35,463 bases of DNA, taken from a virus. The translations under genes and the position numbers were made by a program. The stretch's first letter is position 1. Each line of letters opens with the position of its first letter. This document shows positions 22,889 through 31,457 of this stretch, piece by piece. The notes below the pieces were generated by a model that worked only from the letters and a program-made list of their open reading frames with translations, was not told where the DNA came from and did not search any database. The stretch lies in IMG/VR virus record IMGVR_UViG_3300038548_000690, positions 1 to 35,463 of that record. One strand, written 5' to 3'.

Positions 22889-23268
22889 CCTGGGCGCAAT
22901 TTAATTACGCTCAGGAAAACAGATCTTTTTACGAACATTGCCATCAATGCTGTGAAGATGTTGATGGCGTTTCATGCTTGAGAGATATCAATGAAGATGG
23001 ATTGTGTCAGATCAAAGATAAATCACCGGAACTTTCTCAAGAAAATGAGGTTGTTTTCAATATTTTTGATCAGGCATTTGGCACCGCAAATTGTATTGAG
23101 GGCGCGGATAAGAATATTTATTATGTCAAGCCAACAGATGTTGAGGCATTGATGAATATTCACAACGTTGATACTGATAGCAAATCGGAAATTATGAGAA
23201 GAGTTTTAATACTGCAAGGTATCTCAAACAAAGAAAGGCCGAATAGGCCAAAGGTTAGAGGAAGATAG
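22511..23268 (+). CDS. Tail assembly chaperone, GT-type frameshift product
   Basis: A -1 slip on A AAA AAC (22876-22882) fuses the first 124 codons to a second frame that runs from 22882 to TAG 23266-23268, giving about 252 residues. The downstream frame is open from 22867 but has no start codon near the overlap. Its first in-frame TTG is at 22978, far inside, so the frameshift is the natural way to translate it. The T part is Cys-rich (FYEHCHQCCEDVDGVSCL) and ends in a basic RPNRPKVRGR. The stop overlaps the tape-measure GTG by one base. Confidence 0.75.
22876..22882 (+). promoter_or_regulatory. Programmed -1 frameshift slippery heptamer
   Basis: A AAA AAC in the correct phase (gtA AAA AAC) two codons before the G stop. 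It has the X XXY YYZ form, and moving back one base joins precisely the frame left open downstream. Confidence 0.75.
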
Positions 23269-25520
23269 TGGATCTAAAATACATACTCACAGTTGACGAT
23301 CAGGGGACTCCCACTCTCAAGAAGTTTGACAATTCAATTGATAAATCGGCTAAAAAAACAGAAACCGCGGCCAGTAAGATGTCTAAGAGTTTTCAGAGAA
23401 CTCAAAAGAGTGCAAGGCGTGTGGCTTTGGCGGTTACGGCCATAGGTGTTGCCACAGTCGCAATGGTTGCCGTTGTCGGCAGAAAACTCATAGAATTGGG
23501 TGATATCAATATAAATCTAGAAAACAGACTCAAGACAGTTACTTTGGGTTCTGAAGAACTACGAGCAACGTTTGAAAAATTGGCAAATATCTCAAATGAA
23601 ACTAGGTCGAGTTTTGCGGCTACAACCGAGTTGTACGTTAGAACCACAGCAGCCACCAAAAGTTTGGGCATCTCCACGGAAACGATGTTTGAATTTATTT
23701 CCAAATTAAATAAGGCTGTTATTGTTTCTGGGGCAACTACCATTGAGGCTGAAAATGCCATTAGGCAGTTGACTCAAGGCATGTCTTCAGGGGCCTTGAG
23801 GGGTGAAGAATTGCGGGCTGTACTGGAGCAGTTGCCGGTGGTTGCTGCGGCTATTGAGGATCAATTGGGCATCACTCGTTCCGAGTTGAGAAAAATGGGT
23901 GAGGATGGCAAGATCTCAGCCGGTATTATCATCGAATCTATTTTGAACGCTGATAAAGTGATGCAAGATTTCGAAGCTTCTACGGTAACAACTGAACAAG
24001 CCATGACGGTTTTTAATAACAAATTGATCGTAGTCGGTGGAAGTCTTGGTAAGAAATTGAATCCAGTGGTGGCGATTTTCATTACCGCTGCATCCAAAGC
24101 CATTGAAAAAATTGACCAGTGGTCATCTGCAAATGACAAGTTAGTAAAATCAGGAATTATAGAATTCGCCAAATTTTTAGCAAATTCATTGATGCTTGTT
24201 GCCAAGGTGGCGATATCAATAGTCAAAATATTCAATGCGTTTGCTGCAGGGATTGATTTGATACAGGCTGGCTTTGCCGCAATGGGTCAGGTGGCTTCGT
24301 TGGTAGTAAAGGCCATTCTTTTTGGCCTGGCAAGAATAGGAGAATTCCTAACTGTTCATATTTTGAAAGATTTGAATAAGATCAGGAAGGGATTTCTACA
24401 CGTTGAGCTTGGAATTGTGAATGCTCGTAGGGTGGCGGCGGGTTCTCAAGCAGAATTTAATTTTATGAATGCAAAGATCCTGGATATAAAAAGAGAACTG
24501 CTAGAACTTAACAAAGTAAAACCAACCGGTGCGAATGCTTTCAGTGCAGCTATGGATGAAGGCGTTAAAAAAATGGATGAAAACATCCAACTTATGCAAA
24601 CATTCAGGACAGAGAACGAAGATTCTGCCTTGGCTGCTGCGGGGCACGCTGAAGCTCTTCAAGCGTTGAGTGATGGTGTTAGTAATTTGAACGATGAAAT
24701 TCAAGCTAATTTGGACCAAGAACTTAGTGGCGGGAGTCCCGAAGTATTGAAAACTGAGATATTGGCAGATGAACTTCAAAAACGTGAAGCTTTGCAGAAA
24801 CAATTTGCAGCCCGTGAAATGGAAAGAAAATTAGCTGTGGTCGAGCAAGAGAAAGTAGCGCAAGAGCTATTTTTTGCAGAGTTACACGCCTCATTTGCCG
24901 GTGACTTAGCCAAGAGAAATCAAACATTTTTTTCAGCTCAAAATAAACAGCTAGATCTTCTCAAGGCACGAATCAATGCCGAAAAAAACTTAGAAAAACG
25001 ACAGGCATTGCAAAAAAAAGCTGCCATTGCCATGTCTACAGGGGCAATACTGACAATCTTGGAAGAATCCGGCGAGAGGGGATTTAAGGCGGCTCAGGCC
25101 ATCGCAATAGCTGAGGGTCTTGTAAACACCTATAGTGCTGCCCTGAAGGTCTACAACACCGTAGGCGGTGGTTACTGGGGAGCGGCGGCTGCGGCGGCCA
25201 CGGTGGTAGCTGGACTGAAACACGTTGATAGTATTCGAAAGGCCAAGCCAGGTGGTGGTGATGGCGGTGGAGCTGGTGGCGGTGGTGGCGCCGGTGGAAT
25301 TAGTGGGCCTCCTTCTGGGGTTGGTGGTGATGCTAGCTTCGCTCCTGAACTAGCGTCTTTCACTGACCCCGTTTTATCAAACGCACAACAGGGTCAGCAA
25401 CTTACTGTCAACATTCAAGGATTCGTTGGGGACGAGGCTCAGTTAACCAGTGCTTTGGCTGAGATCATTCAAGATGCCTCAGATGACGGCGTTGATTTTG
25501 GATTTACGACATCTGTATGA
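23268..25520 (+). CDS. Tape measure protein
   Basis: A 750-residue protein that sets tail length. Residues about 75-225 match the tape-measure N-terminal domain: LENRLKTVTLGSEELRATFEKL, TRSSFAATTELYVRTTAA, then EAENAIRQLTQGMSSGALRGEELRAVLEQLP, with further pieces up to GIIIESIL. Hydrophobic helices lie at about 46-70 and 300-365, long coiled coils at 380-610, and a Gly-rich stretch at about 660-680. By the usual rule of about 1.5 angstrom per residue the tail would be roughly 110 nm. The start is GTG, sharing one base with the GT stop. Confidence 0.9.
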   Translation: MDLKYILTVDDQGTPTLKKFDNSIDKSAKKTETAASKMSKSFQRTQKSARRVALAVTAIGVATVAMVAVVGRKLIELGDININLENRLKTVTLGSEELRATFEKLANISNETRSSFAATTELYVRTTAATKSLGISTETMFEFISKLNKAVIVSGATTIEAENAIRQLTQGMSSGALRGEELRAVLEQLPVVAAAIEDQLGITRSELRKMGEDGKISAGIIIESILNADKVMQDFEASTVTTEQAMTVFNNKLIVVGGSLGKKLNPVVAIFITAASKAIEKIDQWSSANDKLVKSGIIEFAKFLANSLMLVAKVAISIVKIFNAFAAGIDLIQAGFAAMGQVASLVVKAILFGLARIGEFLTVHILKDLNKIRKGFLHVELGIVNARRVAAGSQAEFNFMNAKILDIKRELLELNKVKPTGANAFSAAMDEGVKKMDENIQLMQTFRTENEDSALAAAGHAEALQALSDGVSNLNDEIQANLDQELSGGSPEVLKTEILADELQKREALQKQFAAREMERKLAVVEQEKVAQELFFAELHASFAGDLAKRNQTFFSAQNKQLDLLKARINAEKNLEKRQALQKKAAIAMSTGAILTILEESGERGFKAAQAIAIAEGLVNTYSAALKVYNTVGGGYWGAAAAAATVVAGLKHVDSIRKAKPGGGDGGGAGGGGGAGGISGPPSGVGGDASFAPELASFTDPVLSNAQQGQQLTVNIQGFVGDEAQLTSALAEIIQDASDDGVDFGFTTSV

Positions 25521-25557
25521 TAAATTTCTGTTTTAATGTTTCAAAAGGCGAACTTTT

Positions 25558-26385
25558 ATGAGTGGTGCAATTATAGGAGCCAATTCAAGACTTGATTCGG
25601 ATACGGTGGTGGTATCTCCTGTTGAGAATACCAACTTTCCAGCCATCAATCTTTCAGATGATAGGACTTACACTATTTTCAAACCAACTTCAGCATCATC
25701 CACAGTGACCATCACCACAGATGCCGGAGTGGGGAATACAGTTGATGTCGATTATTTCATGGCACTGGCCCATGATTTCTTTGATCCGGCCTCAGATGGT
25801 AATGGCGCCGTAGATATTGAATTTGAGCATAGCGCTGACGATATAAGTTACTCATCAATATTCACTGAAACAGGTATTTTGGATAATAAAATCATCCTTC
25901 GAAAATTCACCGAAGCCACAAATAGATATTTCAGATTATCAATAACAAGGGTGGCCACGTTCATTCCCTTGATTGGTCAGCTTCAATGGGGAAAGGCTGT
26001 GGTATTCCCGGCGGGATCAATTCATAAATCATTTGATCCACAGATGGAAATTGTTAAAAATGTCACTTCCAGATCGCAATTAGGTCACATTCTCGGAGCA
26101 GTTCGTTTCTACCAAGAAAGAAGGGCTGATATTAAGGCCAAGTTGATGACCAATGCTTTTGTCAGAGATGAAACTGTGGGAGGGTTTCAAGACTTTTGGG
26201 ATAATCATGGGGTTTTATTGAAGCCCTTTGTTTGGTCTTGGAATGCGGGCAACCCGGGCAATTTCGAAAAGGATTCTTTCTTTTGCCAAATTGATGAGAA
26301 AAAGGGTGTGAGAAGGCCTATTGTGACTCCGCTTGACGTTGGATTCAGAGATTTGCAATTCTCAGTAATCGGTGTTAAAGAATAA
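25558..26385 (+). CDS. Distal/minor tail protein (275 aa)
   Basis: Immediately downstream of the tape measure, where the distal tail protein lies in siphophages. ATG 25558 follows AAAAGGCGA. The first half is a beta sandwich of the discoidin kind (DRTYTIFKPTSASSTVTITT, VDIEFEHSADDISYSSIF, NRYFRLSITR), and the second half includes FQDFWDNHGVLLKPFVWSW and VRRPIVTPLDVGFRDLQFSV. Probably a ring protein at the tube end. Stop overlaps the next ATG (TAATG). Confidence 0.6.
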   Translation: MSGAIIGANSRLDSDTVVVSPVENTNFPAINLSDDRTYTIFKPTSASSTVTITTDAGVGNTVDVDYFMALAHDFFDPASDGNGAVDIEFEHSADDISYSSIFTETGILDNKIILRKFTEATNRYFRLSITRVATFIPLIGQLQWGKAVVFPAGSIHKSFDPQMEIVKNVTSRSQLGHILGAVRFYQERRADIKAKLMTNAFVRDETVGGFQDFWDNHGVLLKPFVWSWNAGNPGNFEKDSFFCQIDEKKGVRRPIVTPLDVGFRDLQFSVIGVKE

Positions 26386-28610
26386 TGCCTACAGCAAGTT
26401 ATTTAGCGGAGCTTGCCAAGGTTTCTAGGGAACAAATTTACCTTGTTCGAATAACTGTTGCTGGAGATGTTGCCGGAAGCACCACATTCAAATTTTCACC
26501 ATCGAATGCAAATCTTATCAGCGTACAAATTGGCGAGGATGTCAGGCCTTATATGAGAAAGTTCACTGGCCGACCTGTACGAATCAGGCCAGAAACTTCA
26601 ATCACTGAGAATGCCAGCATATCAATAACATTCTTTGACGATGAGGATGCACCCGATTTTGATTCATCGGTTTTCAGTATTTTCACAGGCGGTTCATTCT
26701 GGAAAAGATTGATTTTGGCCCAACCAGCTATTATTGGTTCAAAAGTTGAATTATTGCGTGGTTTCAAGGAAGACGGCTTTTTAGAGTCTGATTTCGAGGT
26801 TGTGTTTTCCGGTCGTTGGGAGGATTATAAATTCAATAATGATCGAACAATAACGATAAAATCCAAAGATCTTCAGGTTTTGACAAATGTGGAGGCGCCA
26901 AGTCAAATCAGTGAAGTTAATTTGATTTCTGGGGCAATAACTGCTGTCGATATAACTTTTAATGTTGATGACAATACCGAAATTACCGATCCCGATTCAT
27001 TGGGTTCAAAGGATCAAATGCCGGTTGTTATCAGGATTGATCCCGGTGGCGCCAATGAAGAAGATGTGATTATTAAGGGCTTTTCTGGAAGCACTACGGT
27101 TTTAGTGCAAGATAATTTCCTTGAATTTTCGGAAGATTTCACTGATGTAATATGGCTTCCAACTGGAACGACAACGGTTAACGGTGCATTTTCAGTCGGC
27201 CCTTTTGGAGTTGATTCGCTATCAGATCAATTACTTTTCCCCGCAGTCAATGACACGATTTTTCAAAATCCTCCTGTATCCAGTTTGGCAAGTCAAACAT
27301 GGGTTTTTTCTGTTTGGTTGAGATCTTTGGCCGGTGGAACCATTACATTAGAAGTTGATGAAGCTGGTGGGGATAATTTCTCATCCCAGGTTACAGTTGA
27401 TGAAAAATGGGTAAGACATGAGATTGTTGCGGCTTTCACAGGTGGTGCAGGAACCGATGTTGATTGCATTATCAAAAGGGATACGGGTGATTTAGCCAGT
27501 GTTCAAGTTCATGGGGCCCAATTCGAAAAGAGCGCATCTAGGGGCTTCTATGTGGCCACAGAAGGCGTTGGAACAGTGGGTTTTGATGCCGGTCGAGGGG
27601 CATTTTTAACAGATCCCGCTACCCATAGCGATGATGATGCATTTTTAGAAGTCATGATTTATCAGCAACGACTCACCGAAGAAGGTATTTCACCGGTAGT
27701 AATCCTTAGAGATTTAATATCAAGATCTGGAATCGGTGATGCCGATATCGATTTGGATATTTTTAATGATGAATTCGATGCTGATACAGAGTTGTCTTTC
27801 AGGCGTGCTCAGTCAACTGCAGGTGTCGATACCACGATTATTTCTCCACAAACTCTTACTTCTTTCATCACAGAAGTTAGAAAACAATCATTAATCGATG
27901 TTTGGGTGAGTGAACAAGGTAAATATAAGGCCAAATCACCATTGACTATTCGACCAGGTGATACCGTTCGAATATTTACTGATGAAGAAAATATAGTTTA
28001 CAAATCGAGTAGTCTTGAAGGCAATACAAAAGATCGTGTCACCCGGGTACTTATTTACTACAACATCGTTGTCGATGTGGATGGTAGTGAGCCAAGCCAT
28101 TTCTCAAATGTACGAATAAATGTAGATATTGGGGTTGAAGCAGATTCAGGGCCAAAAGTTAGGGTCATATTTTCAAAGTGGATTTATAGAGCTGCTGAAG
28201 CCTCTCAAGTGGCCGAAAGTATTACTTCCCGTTTCCGGAGAGGGGCCAAGCGAGATAATTTAGCCTTTGATATAAAGGATGATGCTGATATTATTGTTGG
28301 TAGCGTAGTTGCTTTGAATTCTGAGGATATTTTACTTACAAATTCAGATGGAAGCATTGGAAGGGGAAATTCATTTTGGCAAGTTACTCAAAAAATTCAG
28401 AAACGAGAAATGGGTCAAATTCAAGCGGAGTTGGTTCTGATCTCAGAAAAGAGAATCGGCTTTATTTCTCCAGAAACAATACCTGGAGGTACATTCCCAG
28501 ATGATATCGACAATGCGAGTATACAGCAGCTTGTTTATGGTTTTATTGGCACAGCAGCGCCGGCCAACAAAGTGAACAACGGAACAAAAGACGGGTATGT
28601 GATTTTATGA
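26385..28610 (+). CDS. Tail hub/tip protein with inserted carbohydrate-binding-like domain
   Basis: A 741-residue baseplate-hub type protein. The N-terminal 175 residues (IYLVRITVAG, NLISVQIGEDVRPYMRKFTG, SFWKRLILAQPAIIGSKVEL, RTITIKSKDLQVLTNV) and the C-terminal part (SSLEGNTKDRVTRVLIYYNI, VAESITSRFRRGAKRDNLAF) match tail-tip hub proteins. Residues about 243-395 form an inserted jelly-roll resembling carbohydrate-binding modules in phage tails: FLEFSEDFTDVIW, QTWVFSVWLRSLAGGTITLE, KWVRHEIVAAFTGG and VQVHGAQFEKSASRGFYVA. The insert is likely involved in surface recognition. No endopeptidase motif was seen. Confidence 0.7.
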   Translation: MPTASYLAELAKVSREQIYLVRITVAGDVAGSTTFKFSPSNANLISVQIGEDVRPYMRKFTGRPVRIRPETSITENASISITFFDDEDAPDFDSSVFSIFTGGSFWKRLILAQPAIIGSKVELLRGFKEDGFLESDFEVVFSGRWEDYKFNNDRTITIKSKDLQVLTNVEAPSQISEVNLISGAITAVDITFNVDDNTEITDPDSLGSKDQMPVVIRIDPGGANEEDVIIKGFSGSTTVLVQDNFLEFSEDFTDVIWLPTGTTTVNGAFSVGPFGVDSLSDQLLFPAVNDTIFQNPPVSSLASQTWVFSVWLRSLAGGTITLEVDEAGGDNFSSQVTVDEKWVRHEIVAAFTGGAGTDVDCIIKRDTGDLASVQVHGAQFEKSASRGFYVATEGVGTVGFDAGRGAFLTDPATHSDDDAFLEVMIYQQRLTEEGISPVVILRDLISRSGIGDADIDLDIFNDEFDADTELSFRRAQSTAGVDTTIISPQTLTSFITEVRKQSLIDVWVSEQGKYKAKSPLTIRPGDTVRIFTDEENIVYKSSSLEGNTKDRVTRVLIYYNIVVDVDGSEPSHFSNVRINVDIGVEADSGPKVRVIFSKWIYRAAEASQVAESITSRFRRGAKRDNLAFDIKDDADIIVGSVVALNSEDILLTNSDGSIGRGNSFWQVTQKIQKREMGQIQAELVLISEKRIGFISPETIPGGTFPDDIDNASIQQLVYGFIGTAAPANKVNNGTKDGYVIL

Positions 28611-28612
28611 AT

Positions 28613-29257
28613 TTATGTCGTACTGAGCAATTTGGTGAATATATAATCTACAGAGATTCCTTCTGTAAGATGTCCCCGAATGACCTCTTCAGTCGTATTG
28701 TATTTTTTCGCCCAATCGGGAATAGAAAGAAGTCTGCCTTCAAATTCAAGGTGTTTATATCTTCCTTGATACCCTCTGTTCGCCACTTGCTGGCTAGGTG
28801 TTGCCCAACGACAATTCTCTTTACAGTAGCCTTTGTAATTGTTAATACGGTCAATCGAATGCTTTGCGGTGGGGCGATCTCCCATGTCTTCGAGAAAGTT
28901 TTCAAACTTAAGCCAACGATCATCTTCAATCTTTATGCCTCGACCTCCATATTTAGGATAGGCAGTATTTTTATTATTGTTACATCTTTGAATCATTTGA
29001 CGCCATACACTATAAATTGGATCTCTAGATCTGCCGTGTTTGGTCAATCTCTTAACCAGATTCTCAGCCTGAAGACAACCACAGCTTTTACTTTGACCGT
29101 TCCTCAAAACTCCTTGGCCAACTCTTTTTTCCGTTCCACACTCGCAAACACAGATCCAAAATTTATTATGGTATTTATTGGCACCCCAGTACTCTTTTAC
29201 CGTCCATCTTCCAAAAATTTCACCAATCACAATAAGCCTCCCTTGAGCAGTTTTCAT
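28613..29257 (-). CDS. HNH homing-type endonuclease
   Basis: The only minus-strand gene within the late operon. ATG at 29257 gives about 214 residues, and an in-frame GTG at 29284 would add nine. The layout is typical. An N-terminal region with CVCECG and KSCGCLQ makes a small zinc-type site. It is followed by HGRSRDPIYSVWRQMIQRCN, YGGRGIKIEDDRW, then HSIDRINNYKGYCKENCRWAT, the His-Asp-Asn core of this HNH group. A C-terminal DNA-binding segment, LLSIPDWAKKYNTTEEVIRG, resembles NUMOD/IENR-type helices. It fills the gap between two tail-tip genes, as expected for a selfish mobile gene. Confidence 0.8.
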   Translation of the reverse strand: MKTAQGRLIVIGEIFGRWTVKEYWGANKYHNKFWICVCECGTEKRVGQGVLRNGQSKSCGCLQAENLVKRLTKHGRSRDPIYSVWRQMIQRCNNNKNTAYPKYGGRGIKIEDDRWLKFENFLEDMGDRPTAKHSIDRINNYKGYCKENCRWATPSQQVANRGYQGRYKHLEFEGRLLSIPDWAKKYNTTEEVIRGHLTEGISVDYIFTKLLSTT

Positions 29258-29286
29258 ATAAGTTATTATAGAGAAAGGGGCCACTA

Positions 29287-29835
29287 GTGTCTATTGACGG
29301 ATTCGACTTTACAGTTATCGCAAACGGCAGAATTGATCCAGATTCACCACTTAGCACCGATCTGTTCACGCATATCCGTGACAATATGGAATTCTTAAAG
29401 TTATGGCTTGGCAAAAACTATGTTGGTGCAGCCGTTGCCGATCATAATCATGATGGTGCAAATTCTAAACAAATCGATGCTGGCGATCTTTTGAATAGTG
29501 TTGGTGATTTTGTATGGGTTGATACAGCAACAGCAGCTTTCACCGATGGAAGTGGTGGCGCCGCCGGTGTTGTAGATGTATCAAGTTTTGTTCCAGTTGG
29601 AACGGAATCAGTTCAACTGCAAGTAGATTTAATTTGGACAACAGGGGCAGTTAGTATTGGTTTTCGAGAACCAGGGACAGGCACCTATAGAACCGTACTT
29701 GATGGAACTCCAAGTGTTGCATTGAGAACAGCCTTCCCTATTATTCCTGTCAACTCTTCTAGAGAGATTGATAGATCATCTGCTGTTGATTCTGGTAATT
29801 CTGTAAGCGCAATTGTGAGGTCTTATCAATTATGA
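29287..29835 (+). CDS. Minor tail tip protein (182 aa)
   Basis: GTG 29287, preceded by GAAAGGGG, starts three bases after the minus-strand frame's extreme end. It has the DHNHDGANSKQI segment found in many phage tail-tip and fibre-base proteins, then a beta-rich domain (ESVQLQVDLIWTTGAVSIGF). It would have been directly adjacent to the hub gene before the HNH insertion. A role in tip assembly or host contact is likely. Confidence 0.6.
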   Translation: MSIDGFDFTVIANGRIDPDSPLSTDLFTHIRDNMEFLKLWLGKNYVGAAVADHNHDGANSKQIDAGDLLNSVGDFVWVDTATAAFTDGSGGAAGVVDVSSFVPVGTESVQLQVDLIWTTGAVSIGFREPGTGTYRTVLDGTPSVALRTAFPIIPVNSSREIDRSSAVDSGNSVSAIVRSYQL

Positions 29836-30197
29836 TTATTAATACAATTTATAACTGTTCAAAAATTGAAGAAATTACTAGCGATGATGTTGTGGTTGGA
29901 TACTGTGTGCATCATTCAGATTTTCCAGAAGGAAAGCTAAACGGTATTTCTGGTAATTTGAAGCGCTTCCCTGTAGGTGATTTGATGGGTTTCAAATCCT
30001 TTTTTAAGGACAATAAAGGTAAAACTATTAAAAGAACTGACGGACGATGTATTGGCAGAGGCCATAAAAAAATGAATCGTTCAAATATAAGTGAAGTTGT
30101 TAAAGATGGTGGTGAAGTCAAATCTTTTAAGATGGAACTTTTCTGTGAAAGAGAAGATGAAAACGAATACAGGATTTATACGAAGGCGGCTGAATAA
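29832..30197 (+). CDS. Hypothetical late protein (121 aa)
   Basis: ATG 29832 overlaps the previous stop (ATGA). A soluble mixed protein, slightly basic in its middle (DNKGKTIKRTDGRCIGRGHKK), with no signal peptide. It lies between tail-tip and lysis-like membrane genes. Family unknown. Its stop overlaps the next ATG (TAATG). Confidence 0.5.
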   Translation: MIINTIYNCSKIEEITSDDVVVGYCVHHSDFPEGKLNGISGNLKRFPVGDLMGFKSFFKDNKGKTIKRTDGRCIGRGHKKMNRSNISEVVKDGGEVKSFKMELFCEREDENEYRIYTKAAE

Positions 30198-30532
30198 TGG
30201 ATAAAGCTATAGTTGAAGCAGGGATCGCCGTGGTCGTTTGTGTGTATGTGATCCAAAAGCTTTTTGAACTGATCAAGTATCTTTTCAGTAAAAAAGAGGT
30301 TCGGGCAACGGAACAACATTGCGGATTTCAGAAGGTTGAATGCACTGCTGAAAGTAAGGCTGTGAATGATATTCGGGTGAAGCAGACCAACGATCAACAT
30401 GAAAAAATGATTGAACTCATGACCACTGCGACAACAACCTTGGCATTGATGAATGAAACCACTAACAGTACGAATGCAAAATCTGCCAGGATTGAAAAAG
30501 ATGTCAATTTCATCAAACAACAAATGACCTAA
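30197..30532 (+). CDS. Membrane-anchored coiled-coil protein (holin/XhlA-like position)
   Basis: A 111-residue protein with an N-terminal membrane helix (about residues 5-25, GIAVVVCVYVIQKLFELIKY). It is followed by a polar helical tail containing KQTNDQHEKMIELM and ARIEKDVNFIKQQM. One membrane helix plus coiled coil at the end of the late operon fits a holin accessory or spanin-like lysis protein. The orientation is not decided, and no family match can be claimed. Confidence 0.5.
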   Translation: MDKAIVEAGIAVVVCVYVIQKLFELIKYLFSKKEVRATEQHCGFQKVECTAESKAVNDIRVKQTNDQHEKMIELMTTATTTLALMNETTNSTNAKSARIEKDVNFIKQQMT

Positions 30533-30555
30533 TGATTTTTACCAAAGGAGCAATT

Positions 30556-31059
30556 ATGCGAAAAATAAATTTGATAGTGCTGGTCTTATTGGCCATGGTT
30601 TTAACCGCGGCTGATGGCTGTGATGATCGTGTCAGCGTTCTAGTTAAAGATGGCATACAAAACAAAGAACAGTATCAGGCTGCAGGAAAATCAGTTTATG
30701 CGACAGTAAAAAATACAGATATTGACAACGAGTCAAAGTTGGAAACCGCTGTAAATGTCGTTGATTCTATGAGTGATGTGGTGAATACCGTTGCTTTCAT
30801 CCCAGGTGTGAGCGGTTATGCAAAACCCATTGGAGTCGGTTTGACTGTTATCAGTTCAATCATGGCTTTTTTTCTTCGTAGAGAACAGAAGAAGGTTAAG
30901 GTTGTAACTGCAATTGCTGAAAATTACAGCCAAGGCTTAGATGTTGCTCGAATGGATGGGGATGAAAAAGGCGTTGTTCATGTTGAAGTTTTGGAAAAAT
31001 TTCTTAATCAAGAAACTAAAGATCACTTCAATGCAACCGGTGGAACTGTTTTAGAGTAA
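30556..31059 (+). CDS. Probable lipoprotein with internal membrane segment (167 aa)
   Basis: ATG 30556 is chosen because AAAGGAG lies five bases upstream. Residues 1-21 are a lipoprotein-type signal (KINLIVLVLLAMVLTAADGC) with the cleavage Cys at 21-22, although D at -2 is atypical for a lipobox. A second hydrophobic stretch (PIGVGLTVISSIMAFFLRRE) occurs at about residues 95-115. With the preceding membrane protein it forms a pair at the end of the late operon, suggestive of lysis, but no endolysin or canonical spanin motif is present. Confidence 0.55.
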   Translation: MRKINLIVLVLLAMVLTAADGCDDRVSVLVKDGIQNKEQYQAAGKSVYATVKNTDIDNESKLETAVNVVDSMSDVVNTVAFIPGVSGYAKPIGVGLTVISSIMAFFLRREQKKVKVVTAIAENYSQGLDVARMDGDEKGVVHVEVLEKFLNQETKDHFNATGGTVLE

Positions 31060-31090
31060 CAAACTATTAGCCAATCAACTAAATCTAAAG

Positions 31091-31115
31091 GCTATCTGAA
31101 AGGGTAGCTTTTTTT
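31091..31115 (+). terminator. Late operon terminator
   Basis: GCTATC (31091-31096), loop TGAAAG, GGTAGC (31103-31108), then seven T. It ends the tail/lysis operon and lies between convergent genes, just 3' of the minus-strand operon. Confidence 0.75.
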
Positions 31116-31118
31116 ATG

Positions 31119-31457
31119 TTAAAAATTTTCTTTTGCCAAAACAACTAATGTCAACACATGTAATAATTGGTCAAAGCCAATGGTCGAATAAAATAAATGA
31201 TCTTCCCAGTATTTGAAAGTCTCTTTATCCTCTTTGCGCCTAAACCATTTGTAAGCGTTCCATATATTTTTATCAATAATCATGTGGATTAAAGCGTTTA
31301 ATCCTGCGAATACCGGTCCCCAATATAAGAAGCAGCAAAATATAATTGAAATATGTTCGGCCATAGCCATACCATCAGACGATTTATTCTTAGCTACCCA
31401 ACGCCTTTGTAGTAAAAAATCCGAAATAAAATGAATAATGAGTAGTTTAATTATCAT
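31119..31457 (-). CDS. DUF3307-like membrane protein (112 aa)
   Basis: Start at 31457 on the minus strand overlaps the end of the 51-aa gene by 11 bases. The product has about three membrane segments. It opens with LLIIHFISDFLLQRRWVAKNKS, has the HISIIFCCFLYWG stretch, LIHMIIDKNIW, and ends with FDQLLHVLTLVVL. The H-x2-S-D-F-L-L-Q start and the final D-Q-x-L-H fit DUF3307, a small integral membrane family with no known role. It runs against all neighbours, so it may be an accessory or lysogenic-conversion gene. Confidence 0.65.
   Translation of the reverse strand: MIIKLLIIHFISDFLLQRRWVAKNKSSDGMAMAEHISIIFCCFLYWGPVFAGLNALIHMIIDKNIWNAYKWFRRKEDKETFKYWEDHLFYSTIGFDQLLHVLTLVVLAKENF

Noticed and set aside
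25246-25325. GGT/GGC-rich low-complexity stretch
   Set aside because: It encodes the Gly-rich linker near the end of the tape measure protein, so no separate element is needed.
28607-29287. 226-codon plus-strand frame opposite the HNH gene
   Set aside because: The minus strand clearly encodes a conserved HNH endonuclease. The plus product has no recognisable fold, so it is treated as an antisense shadow and mentioned only as a curiosity.
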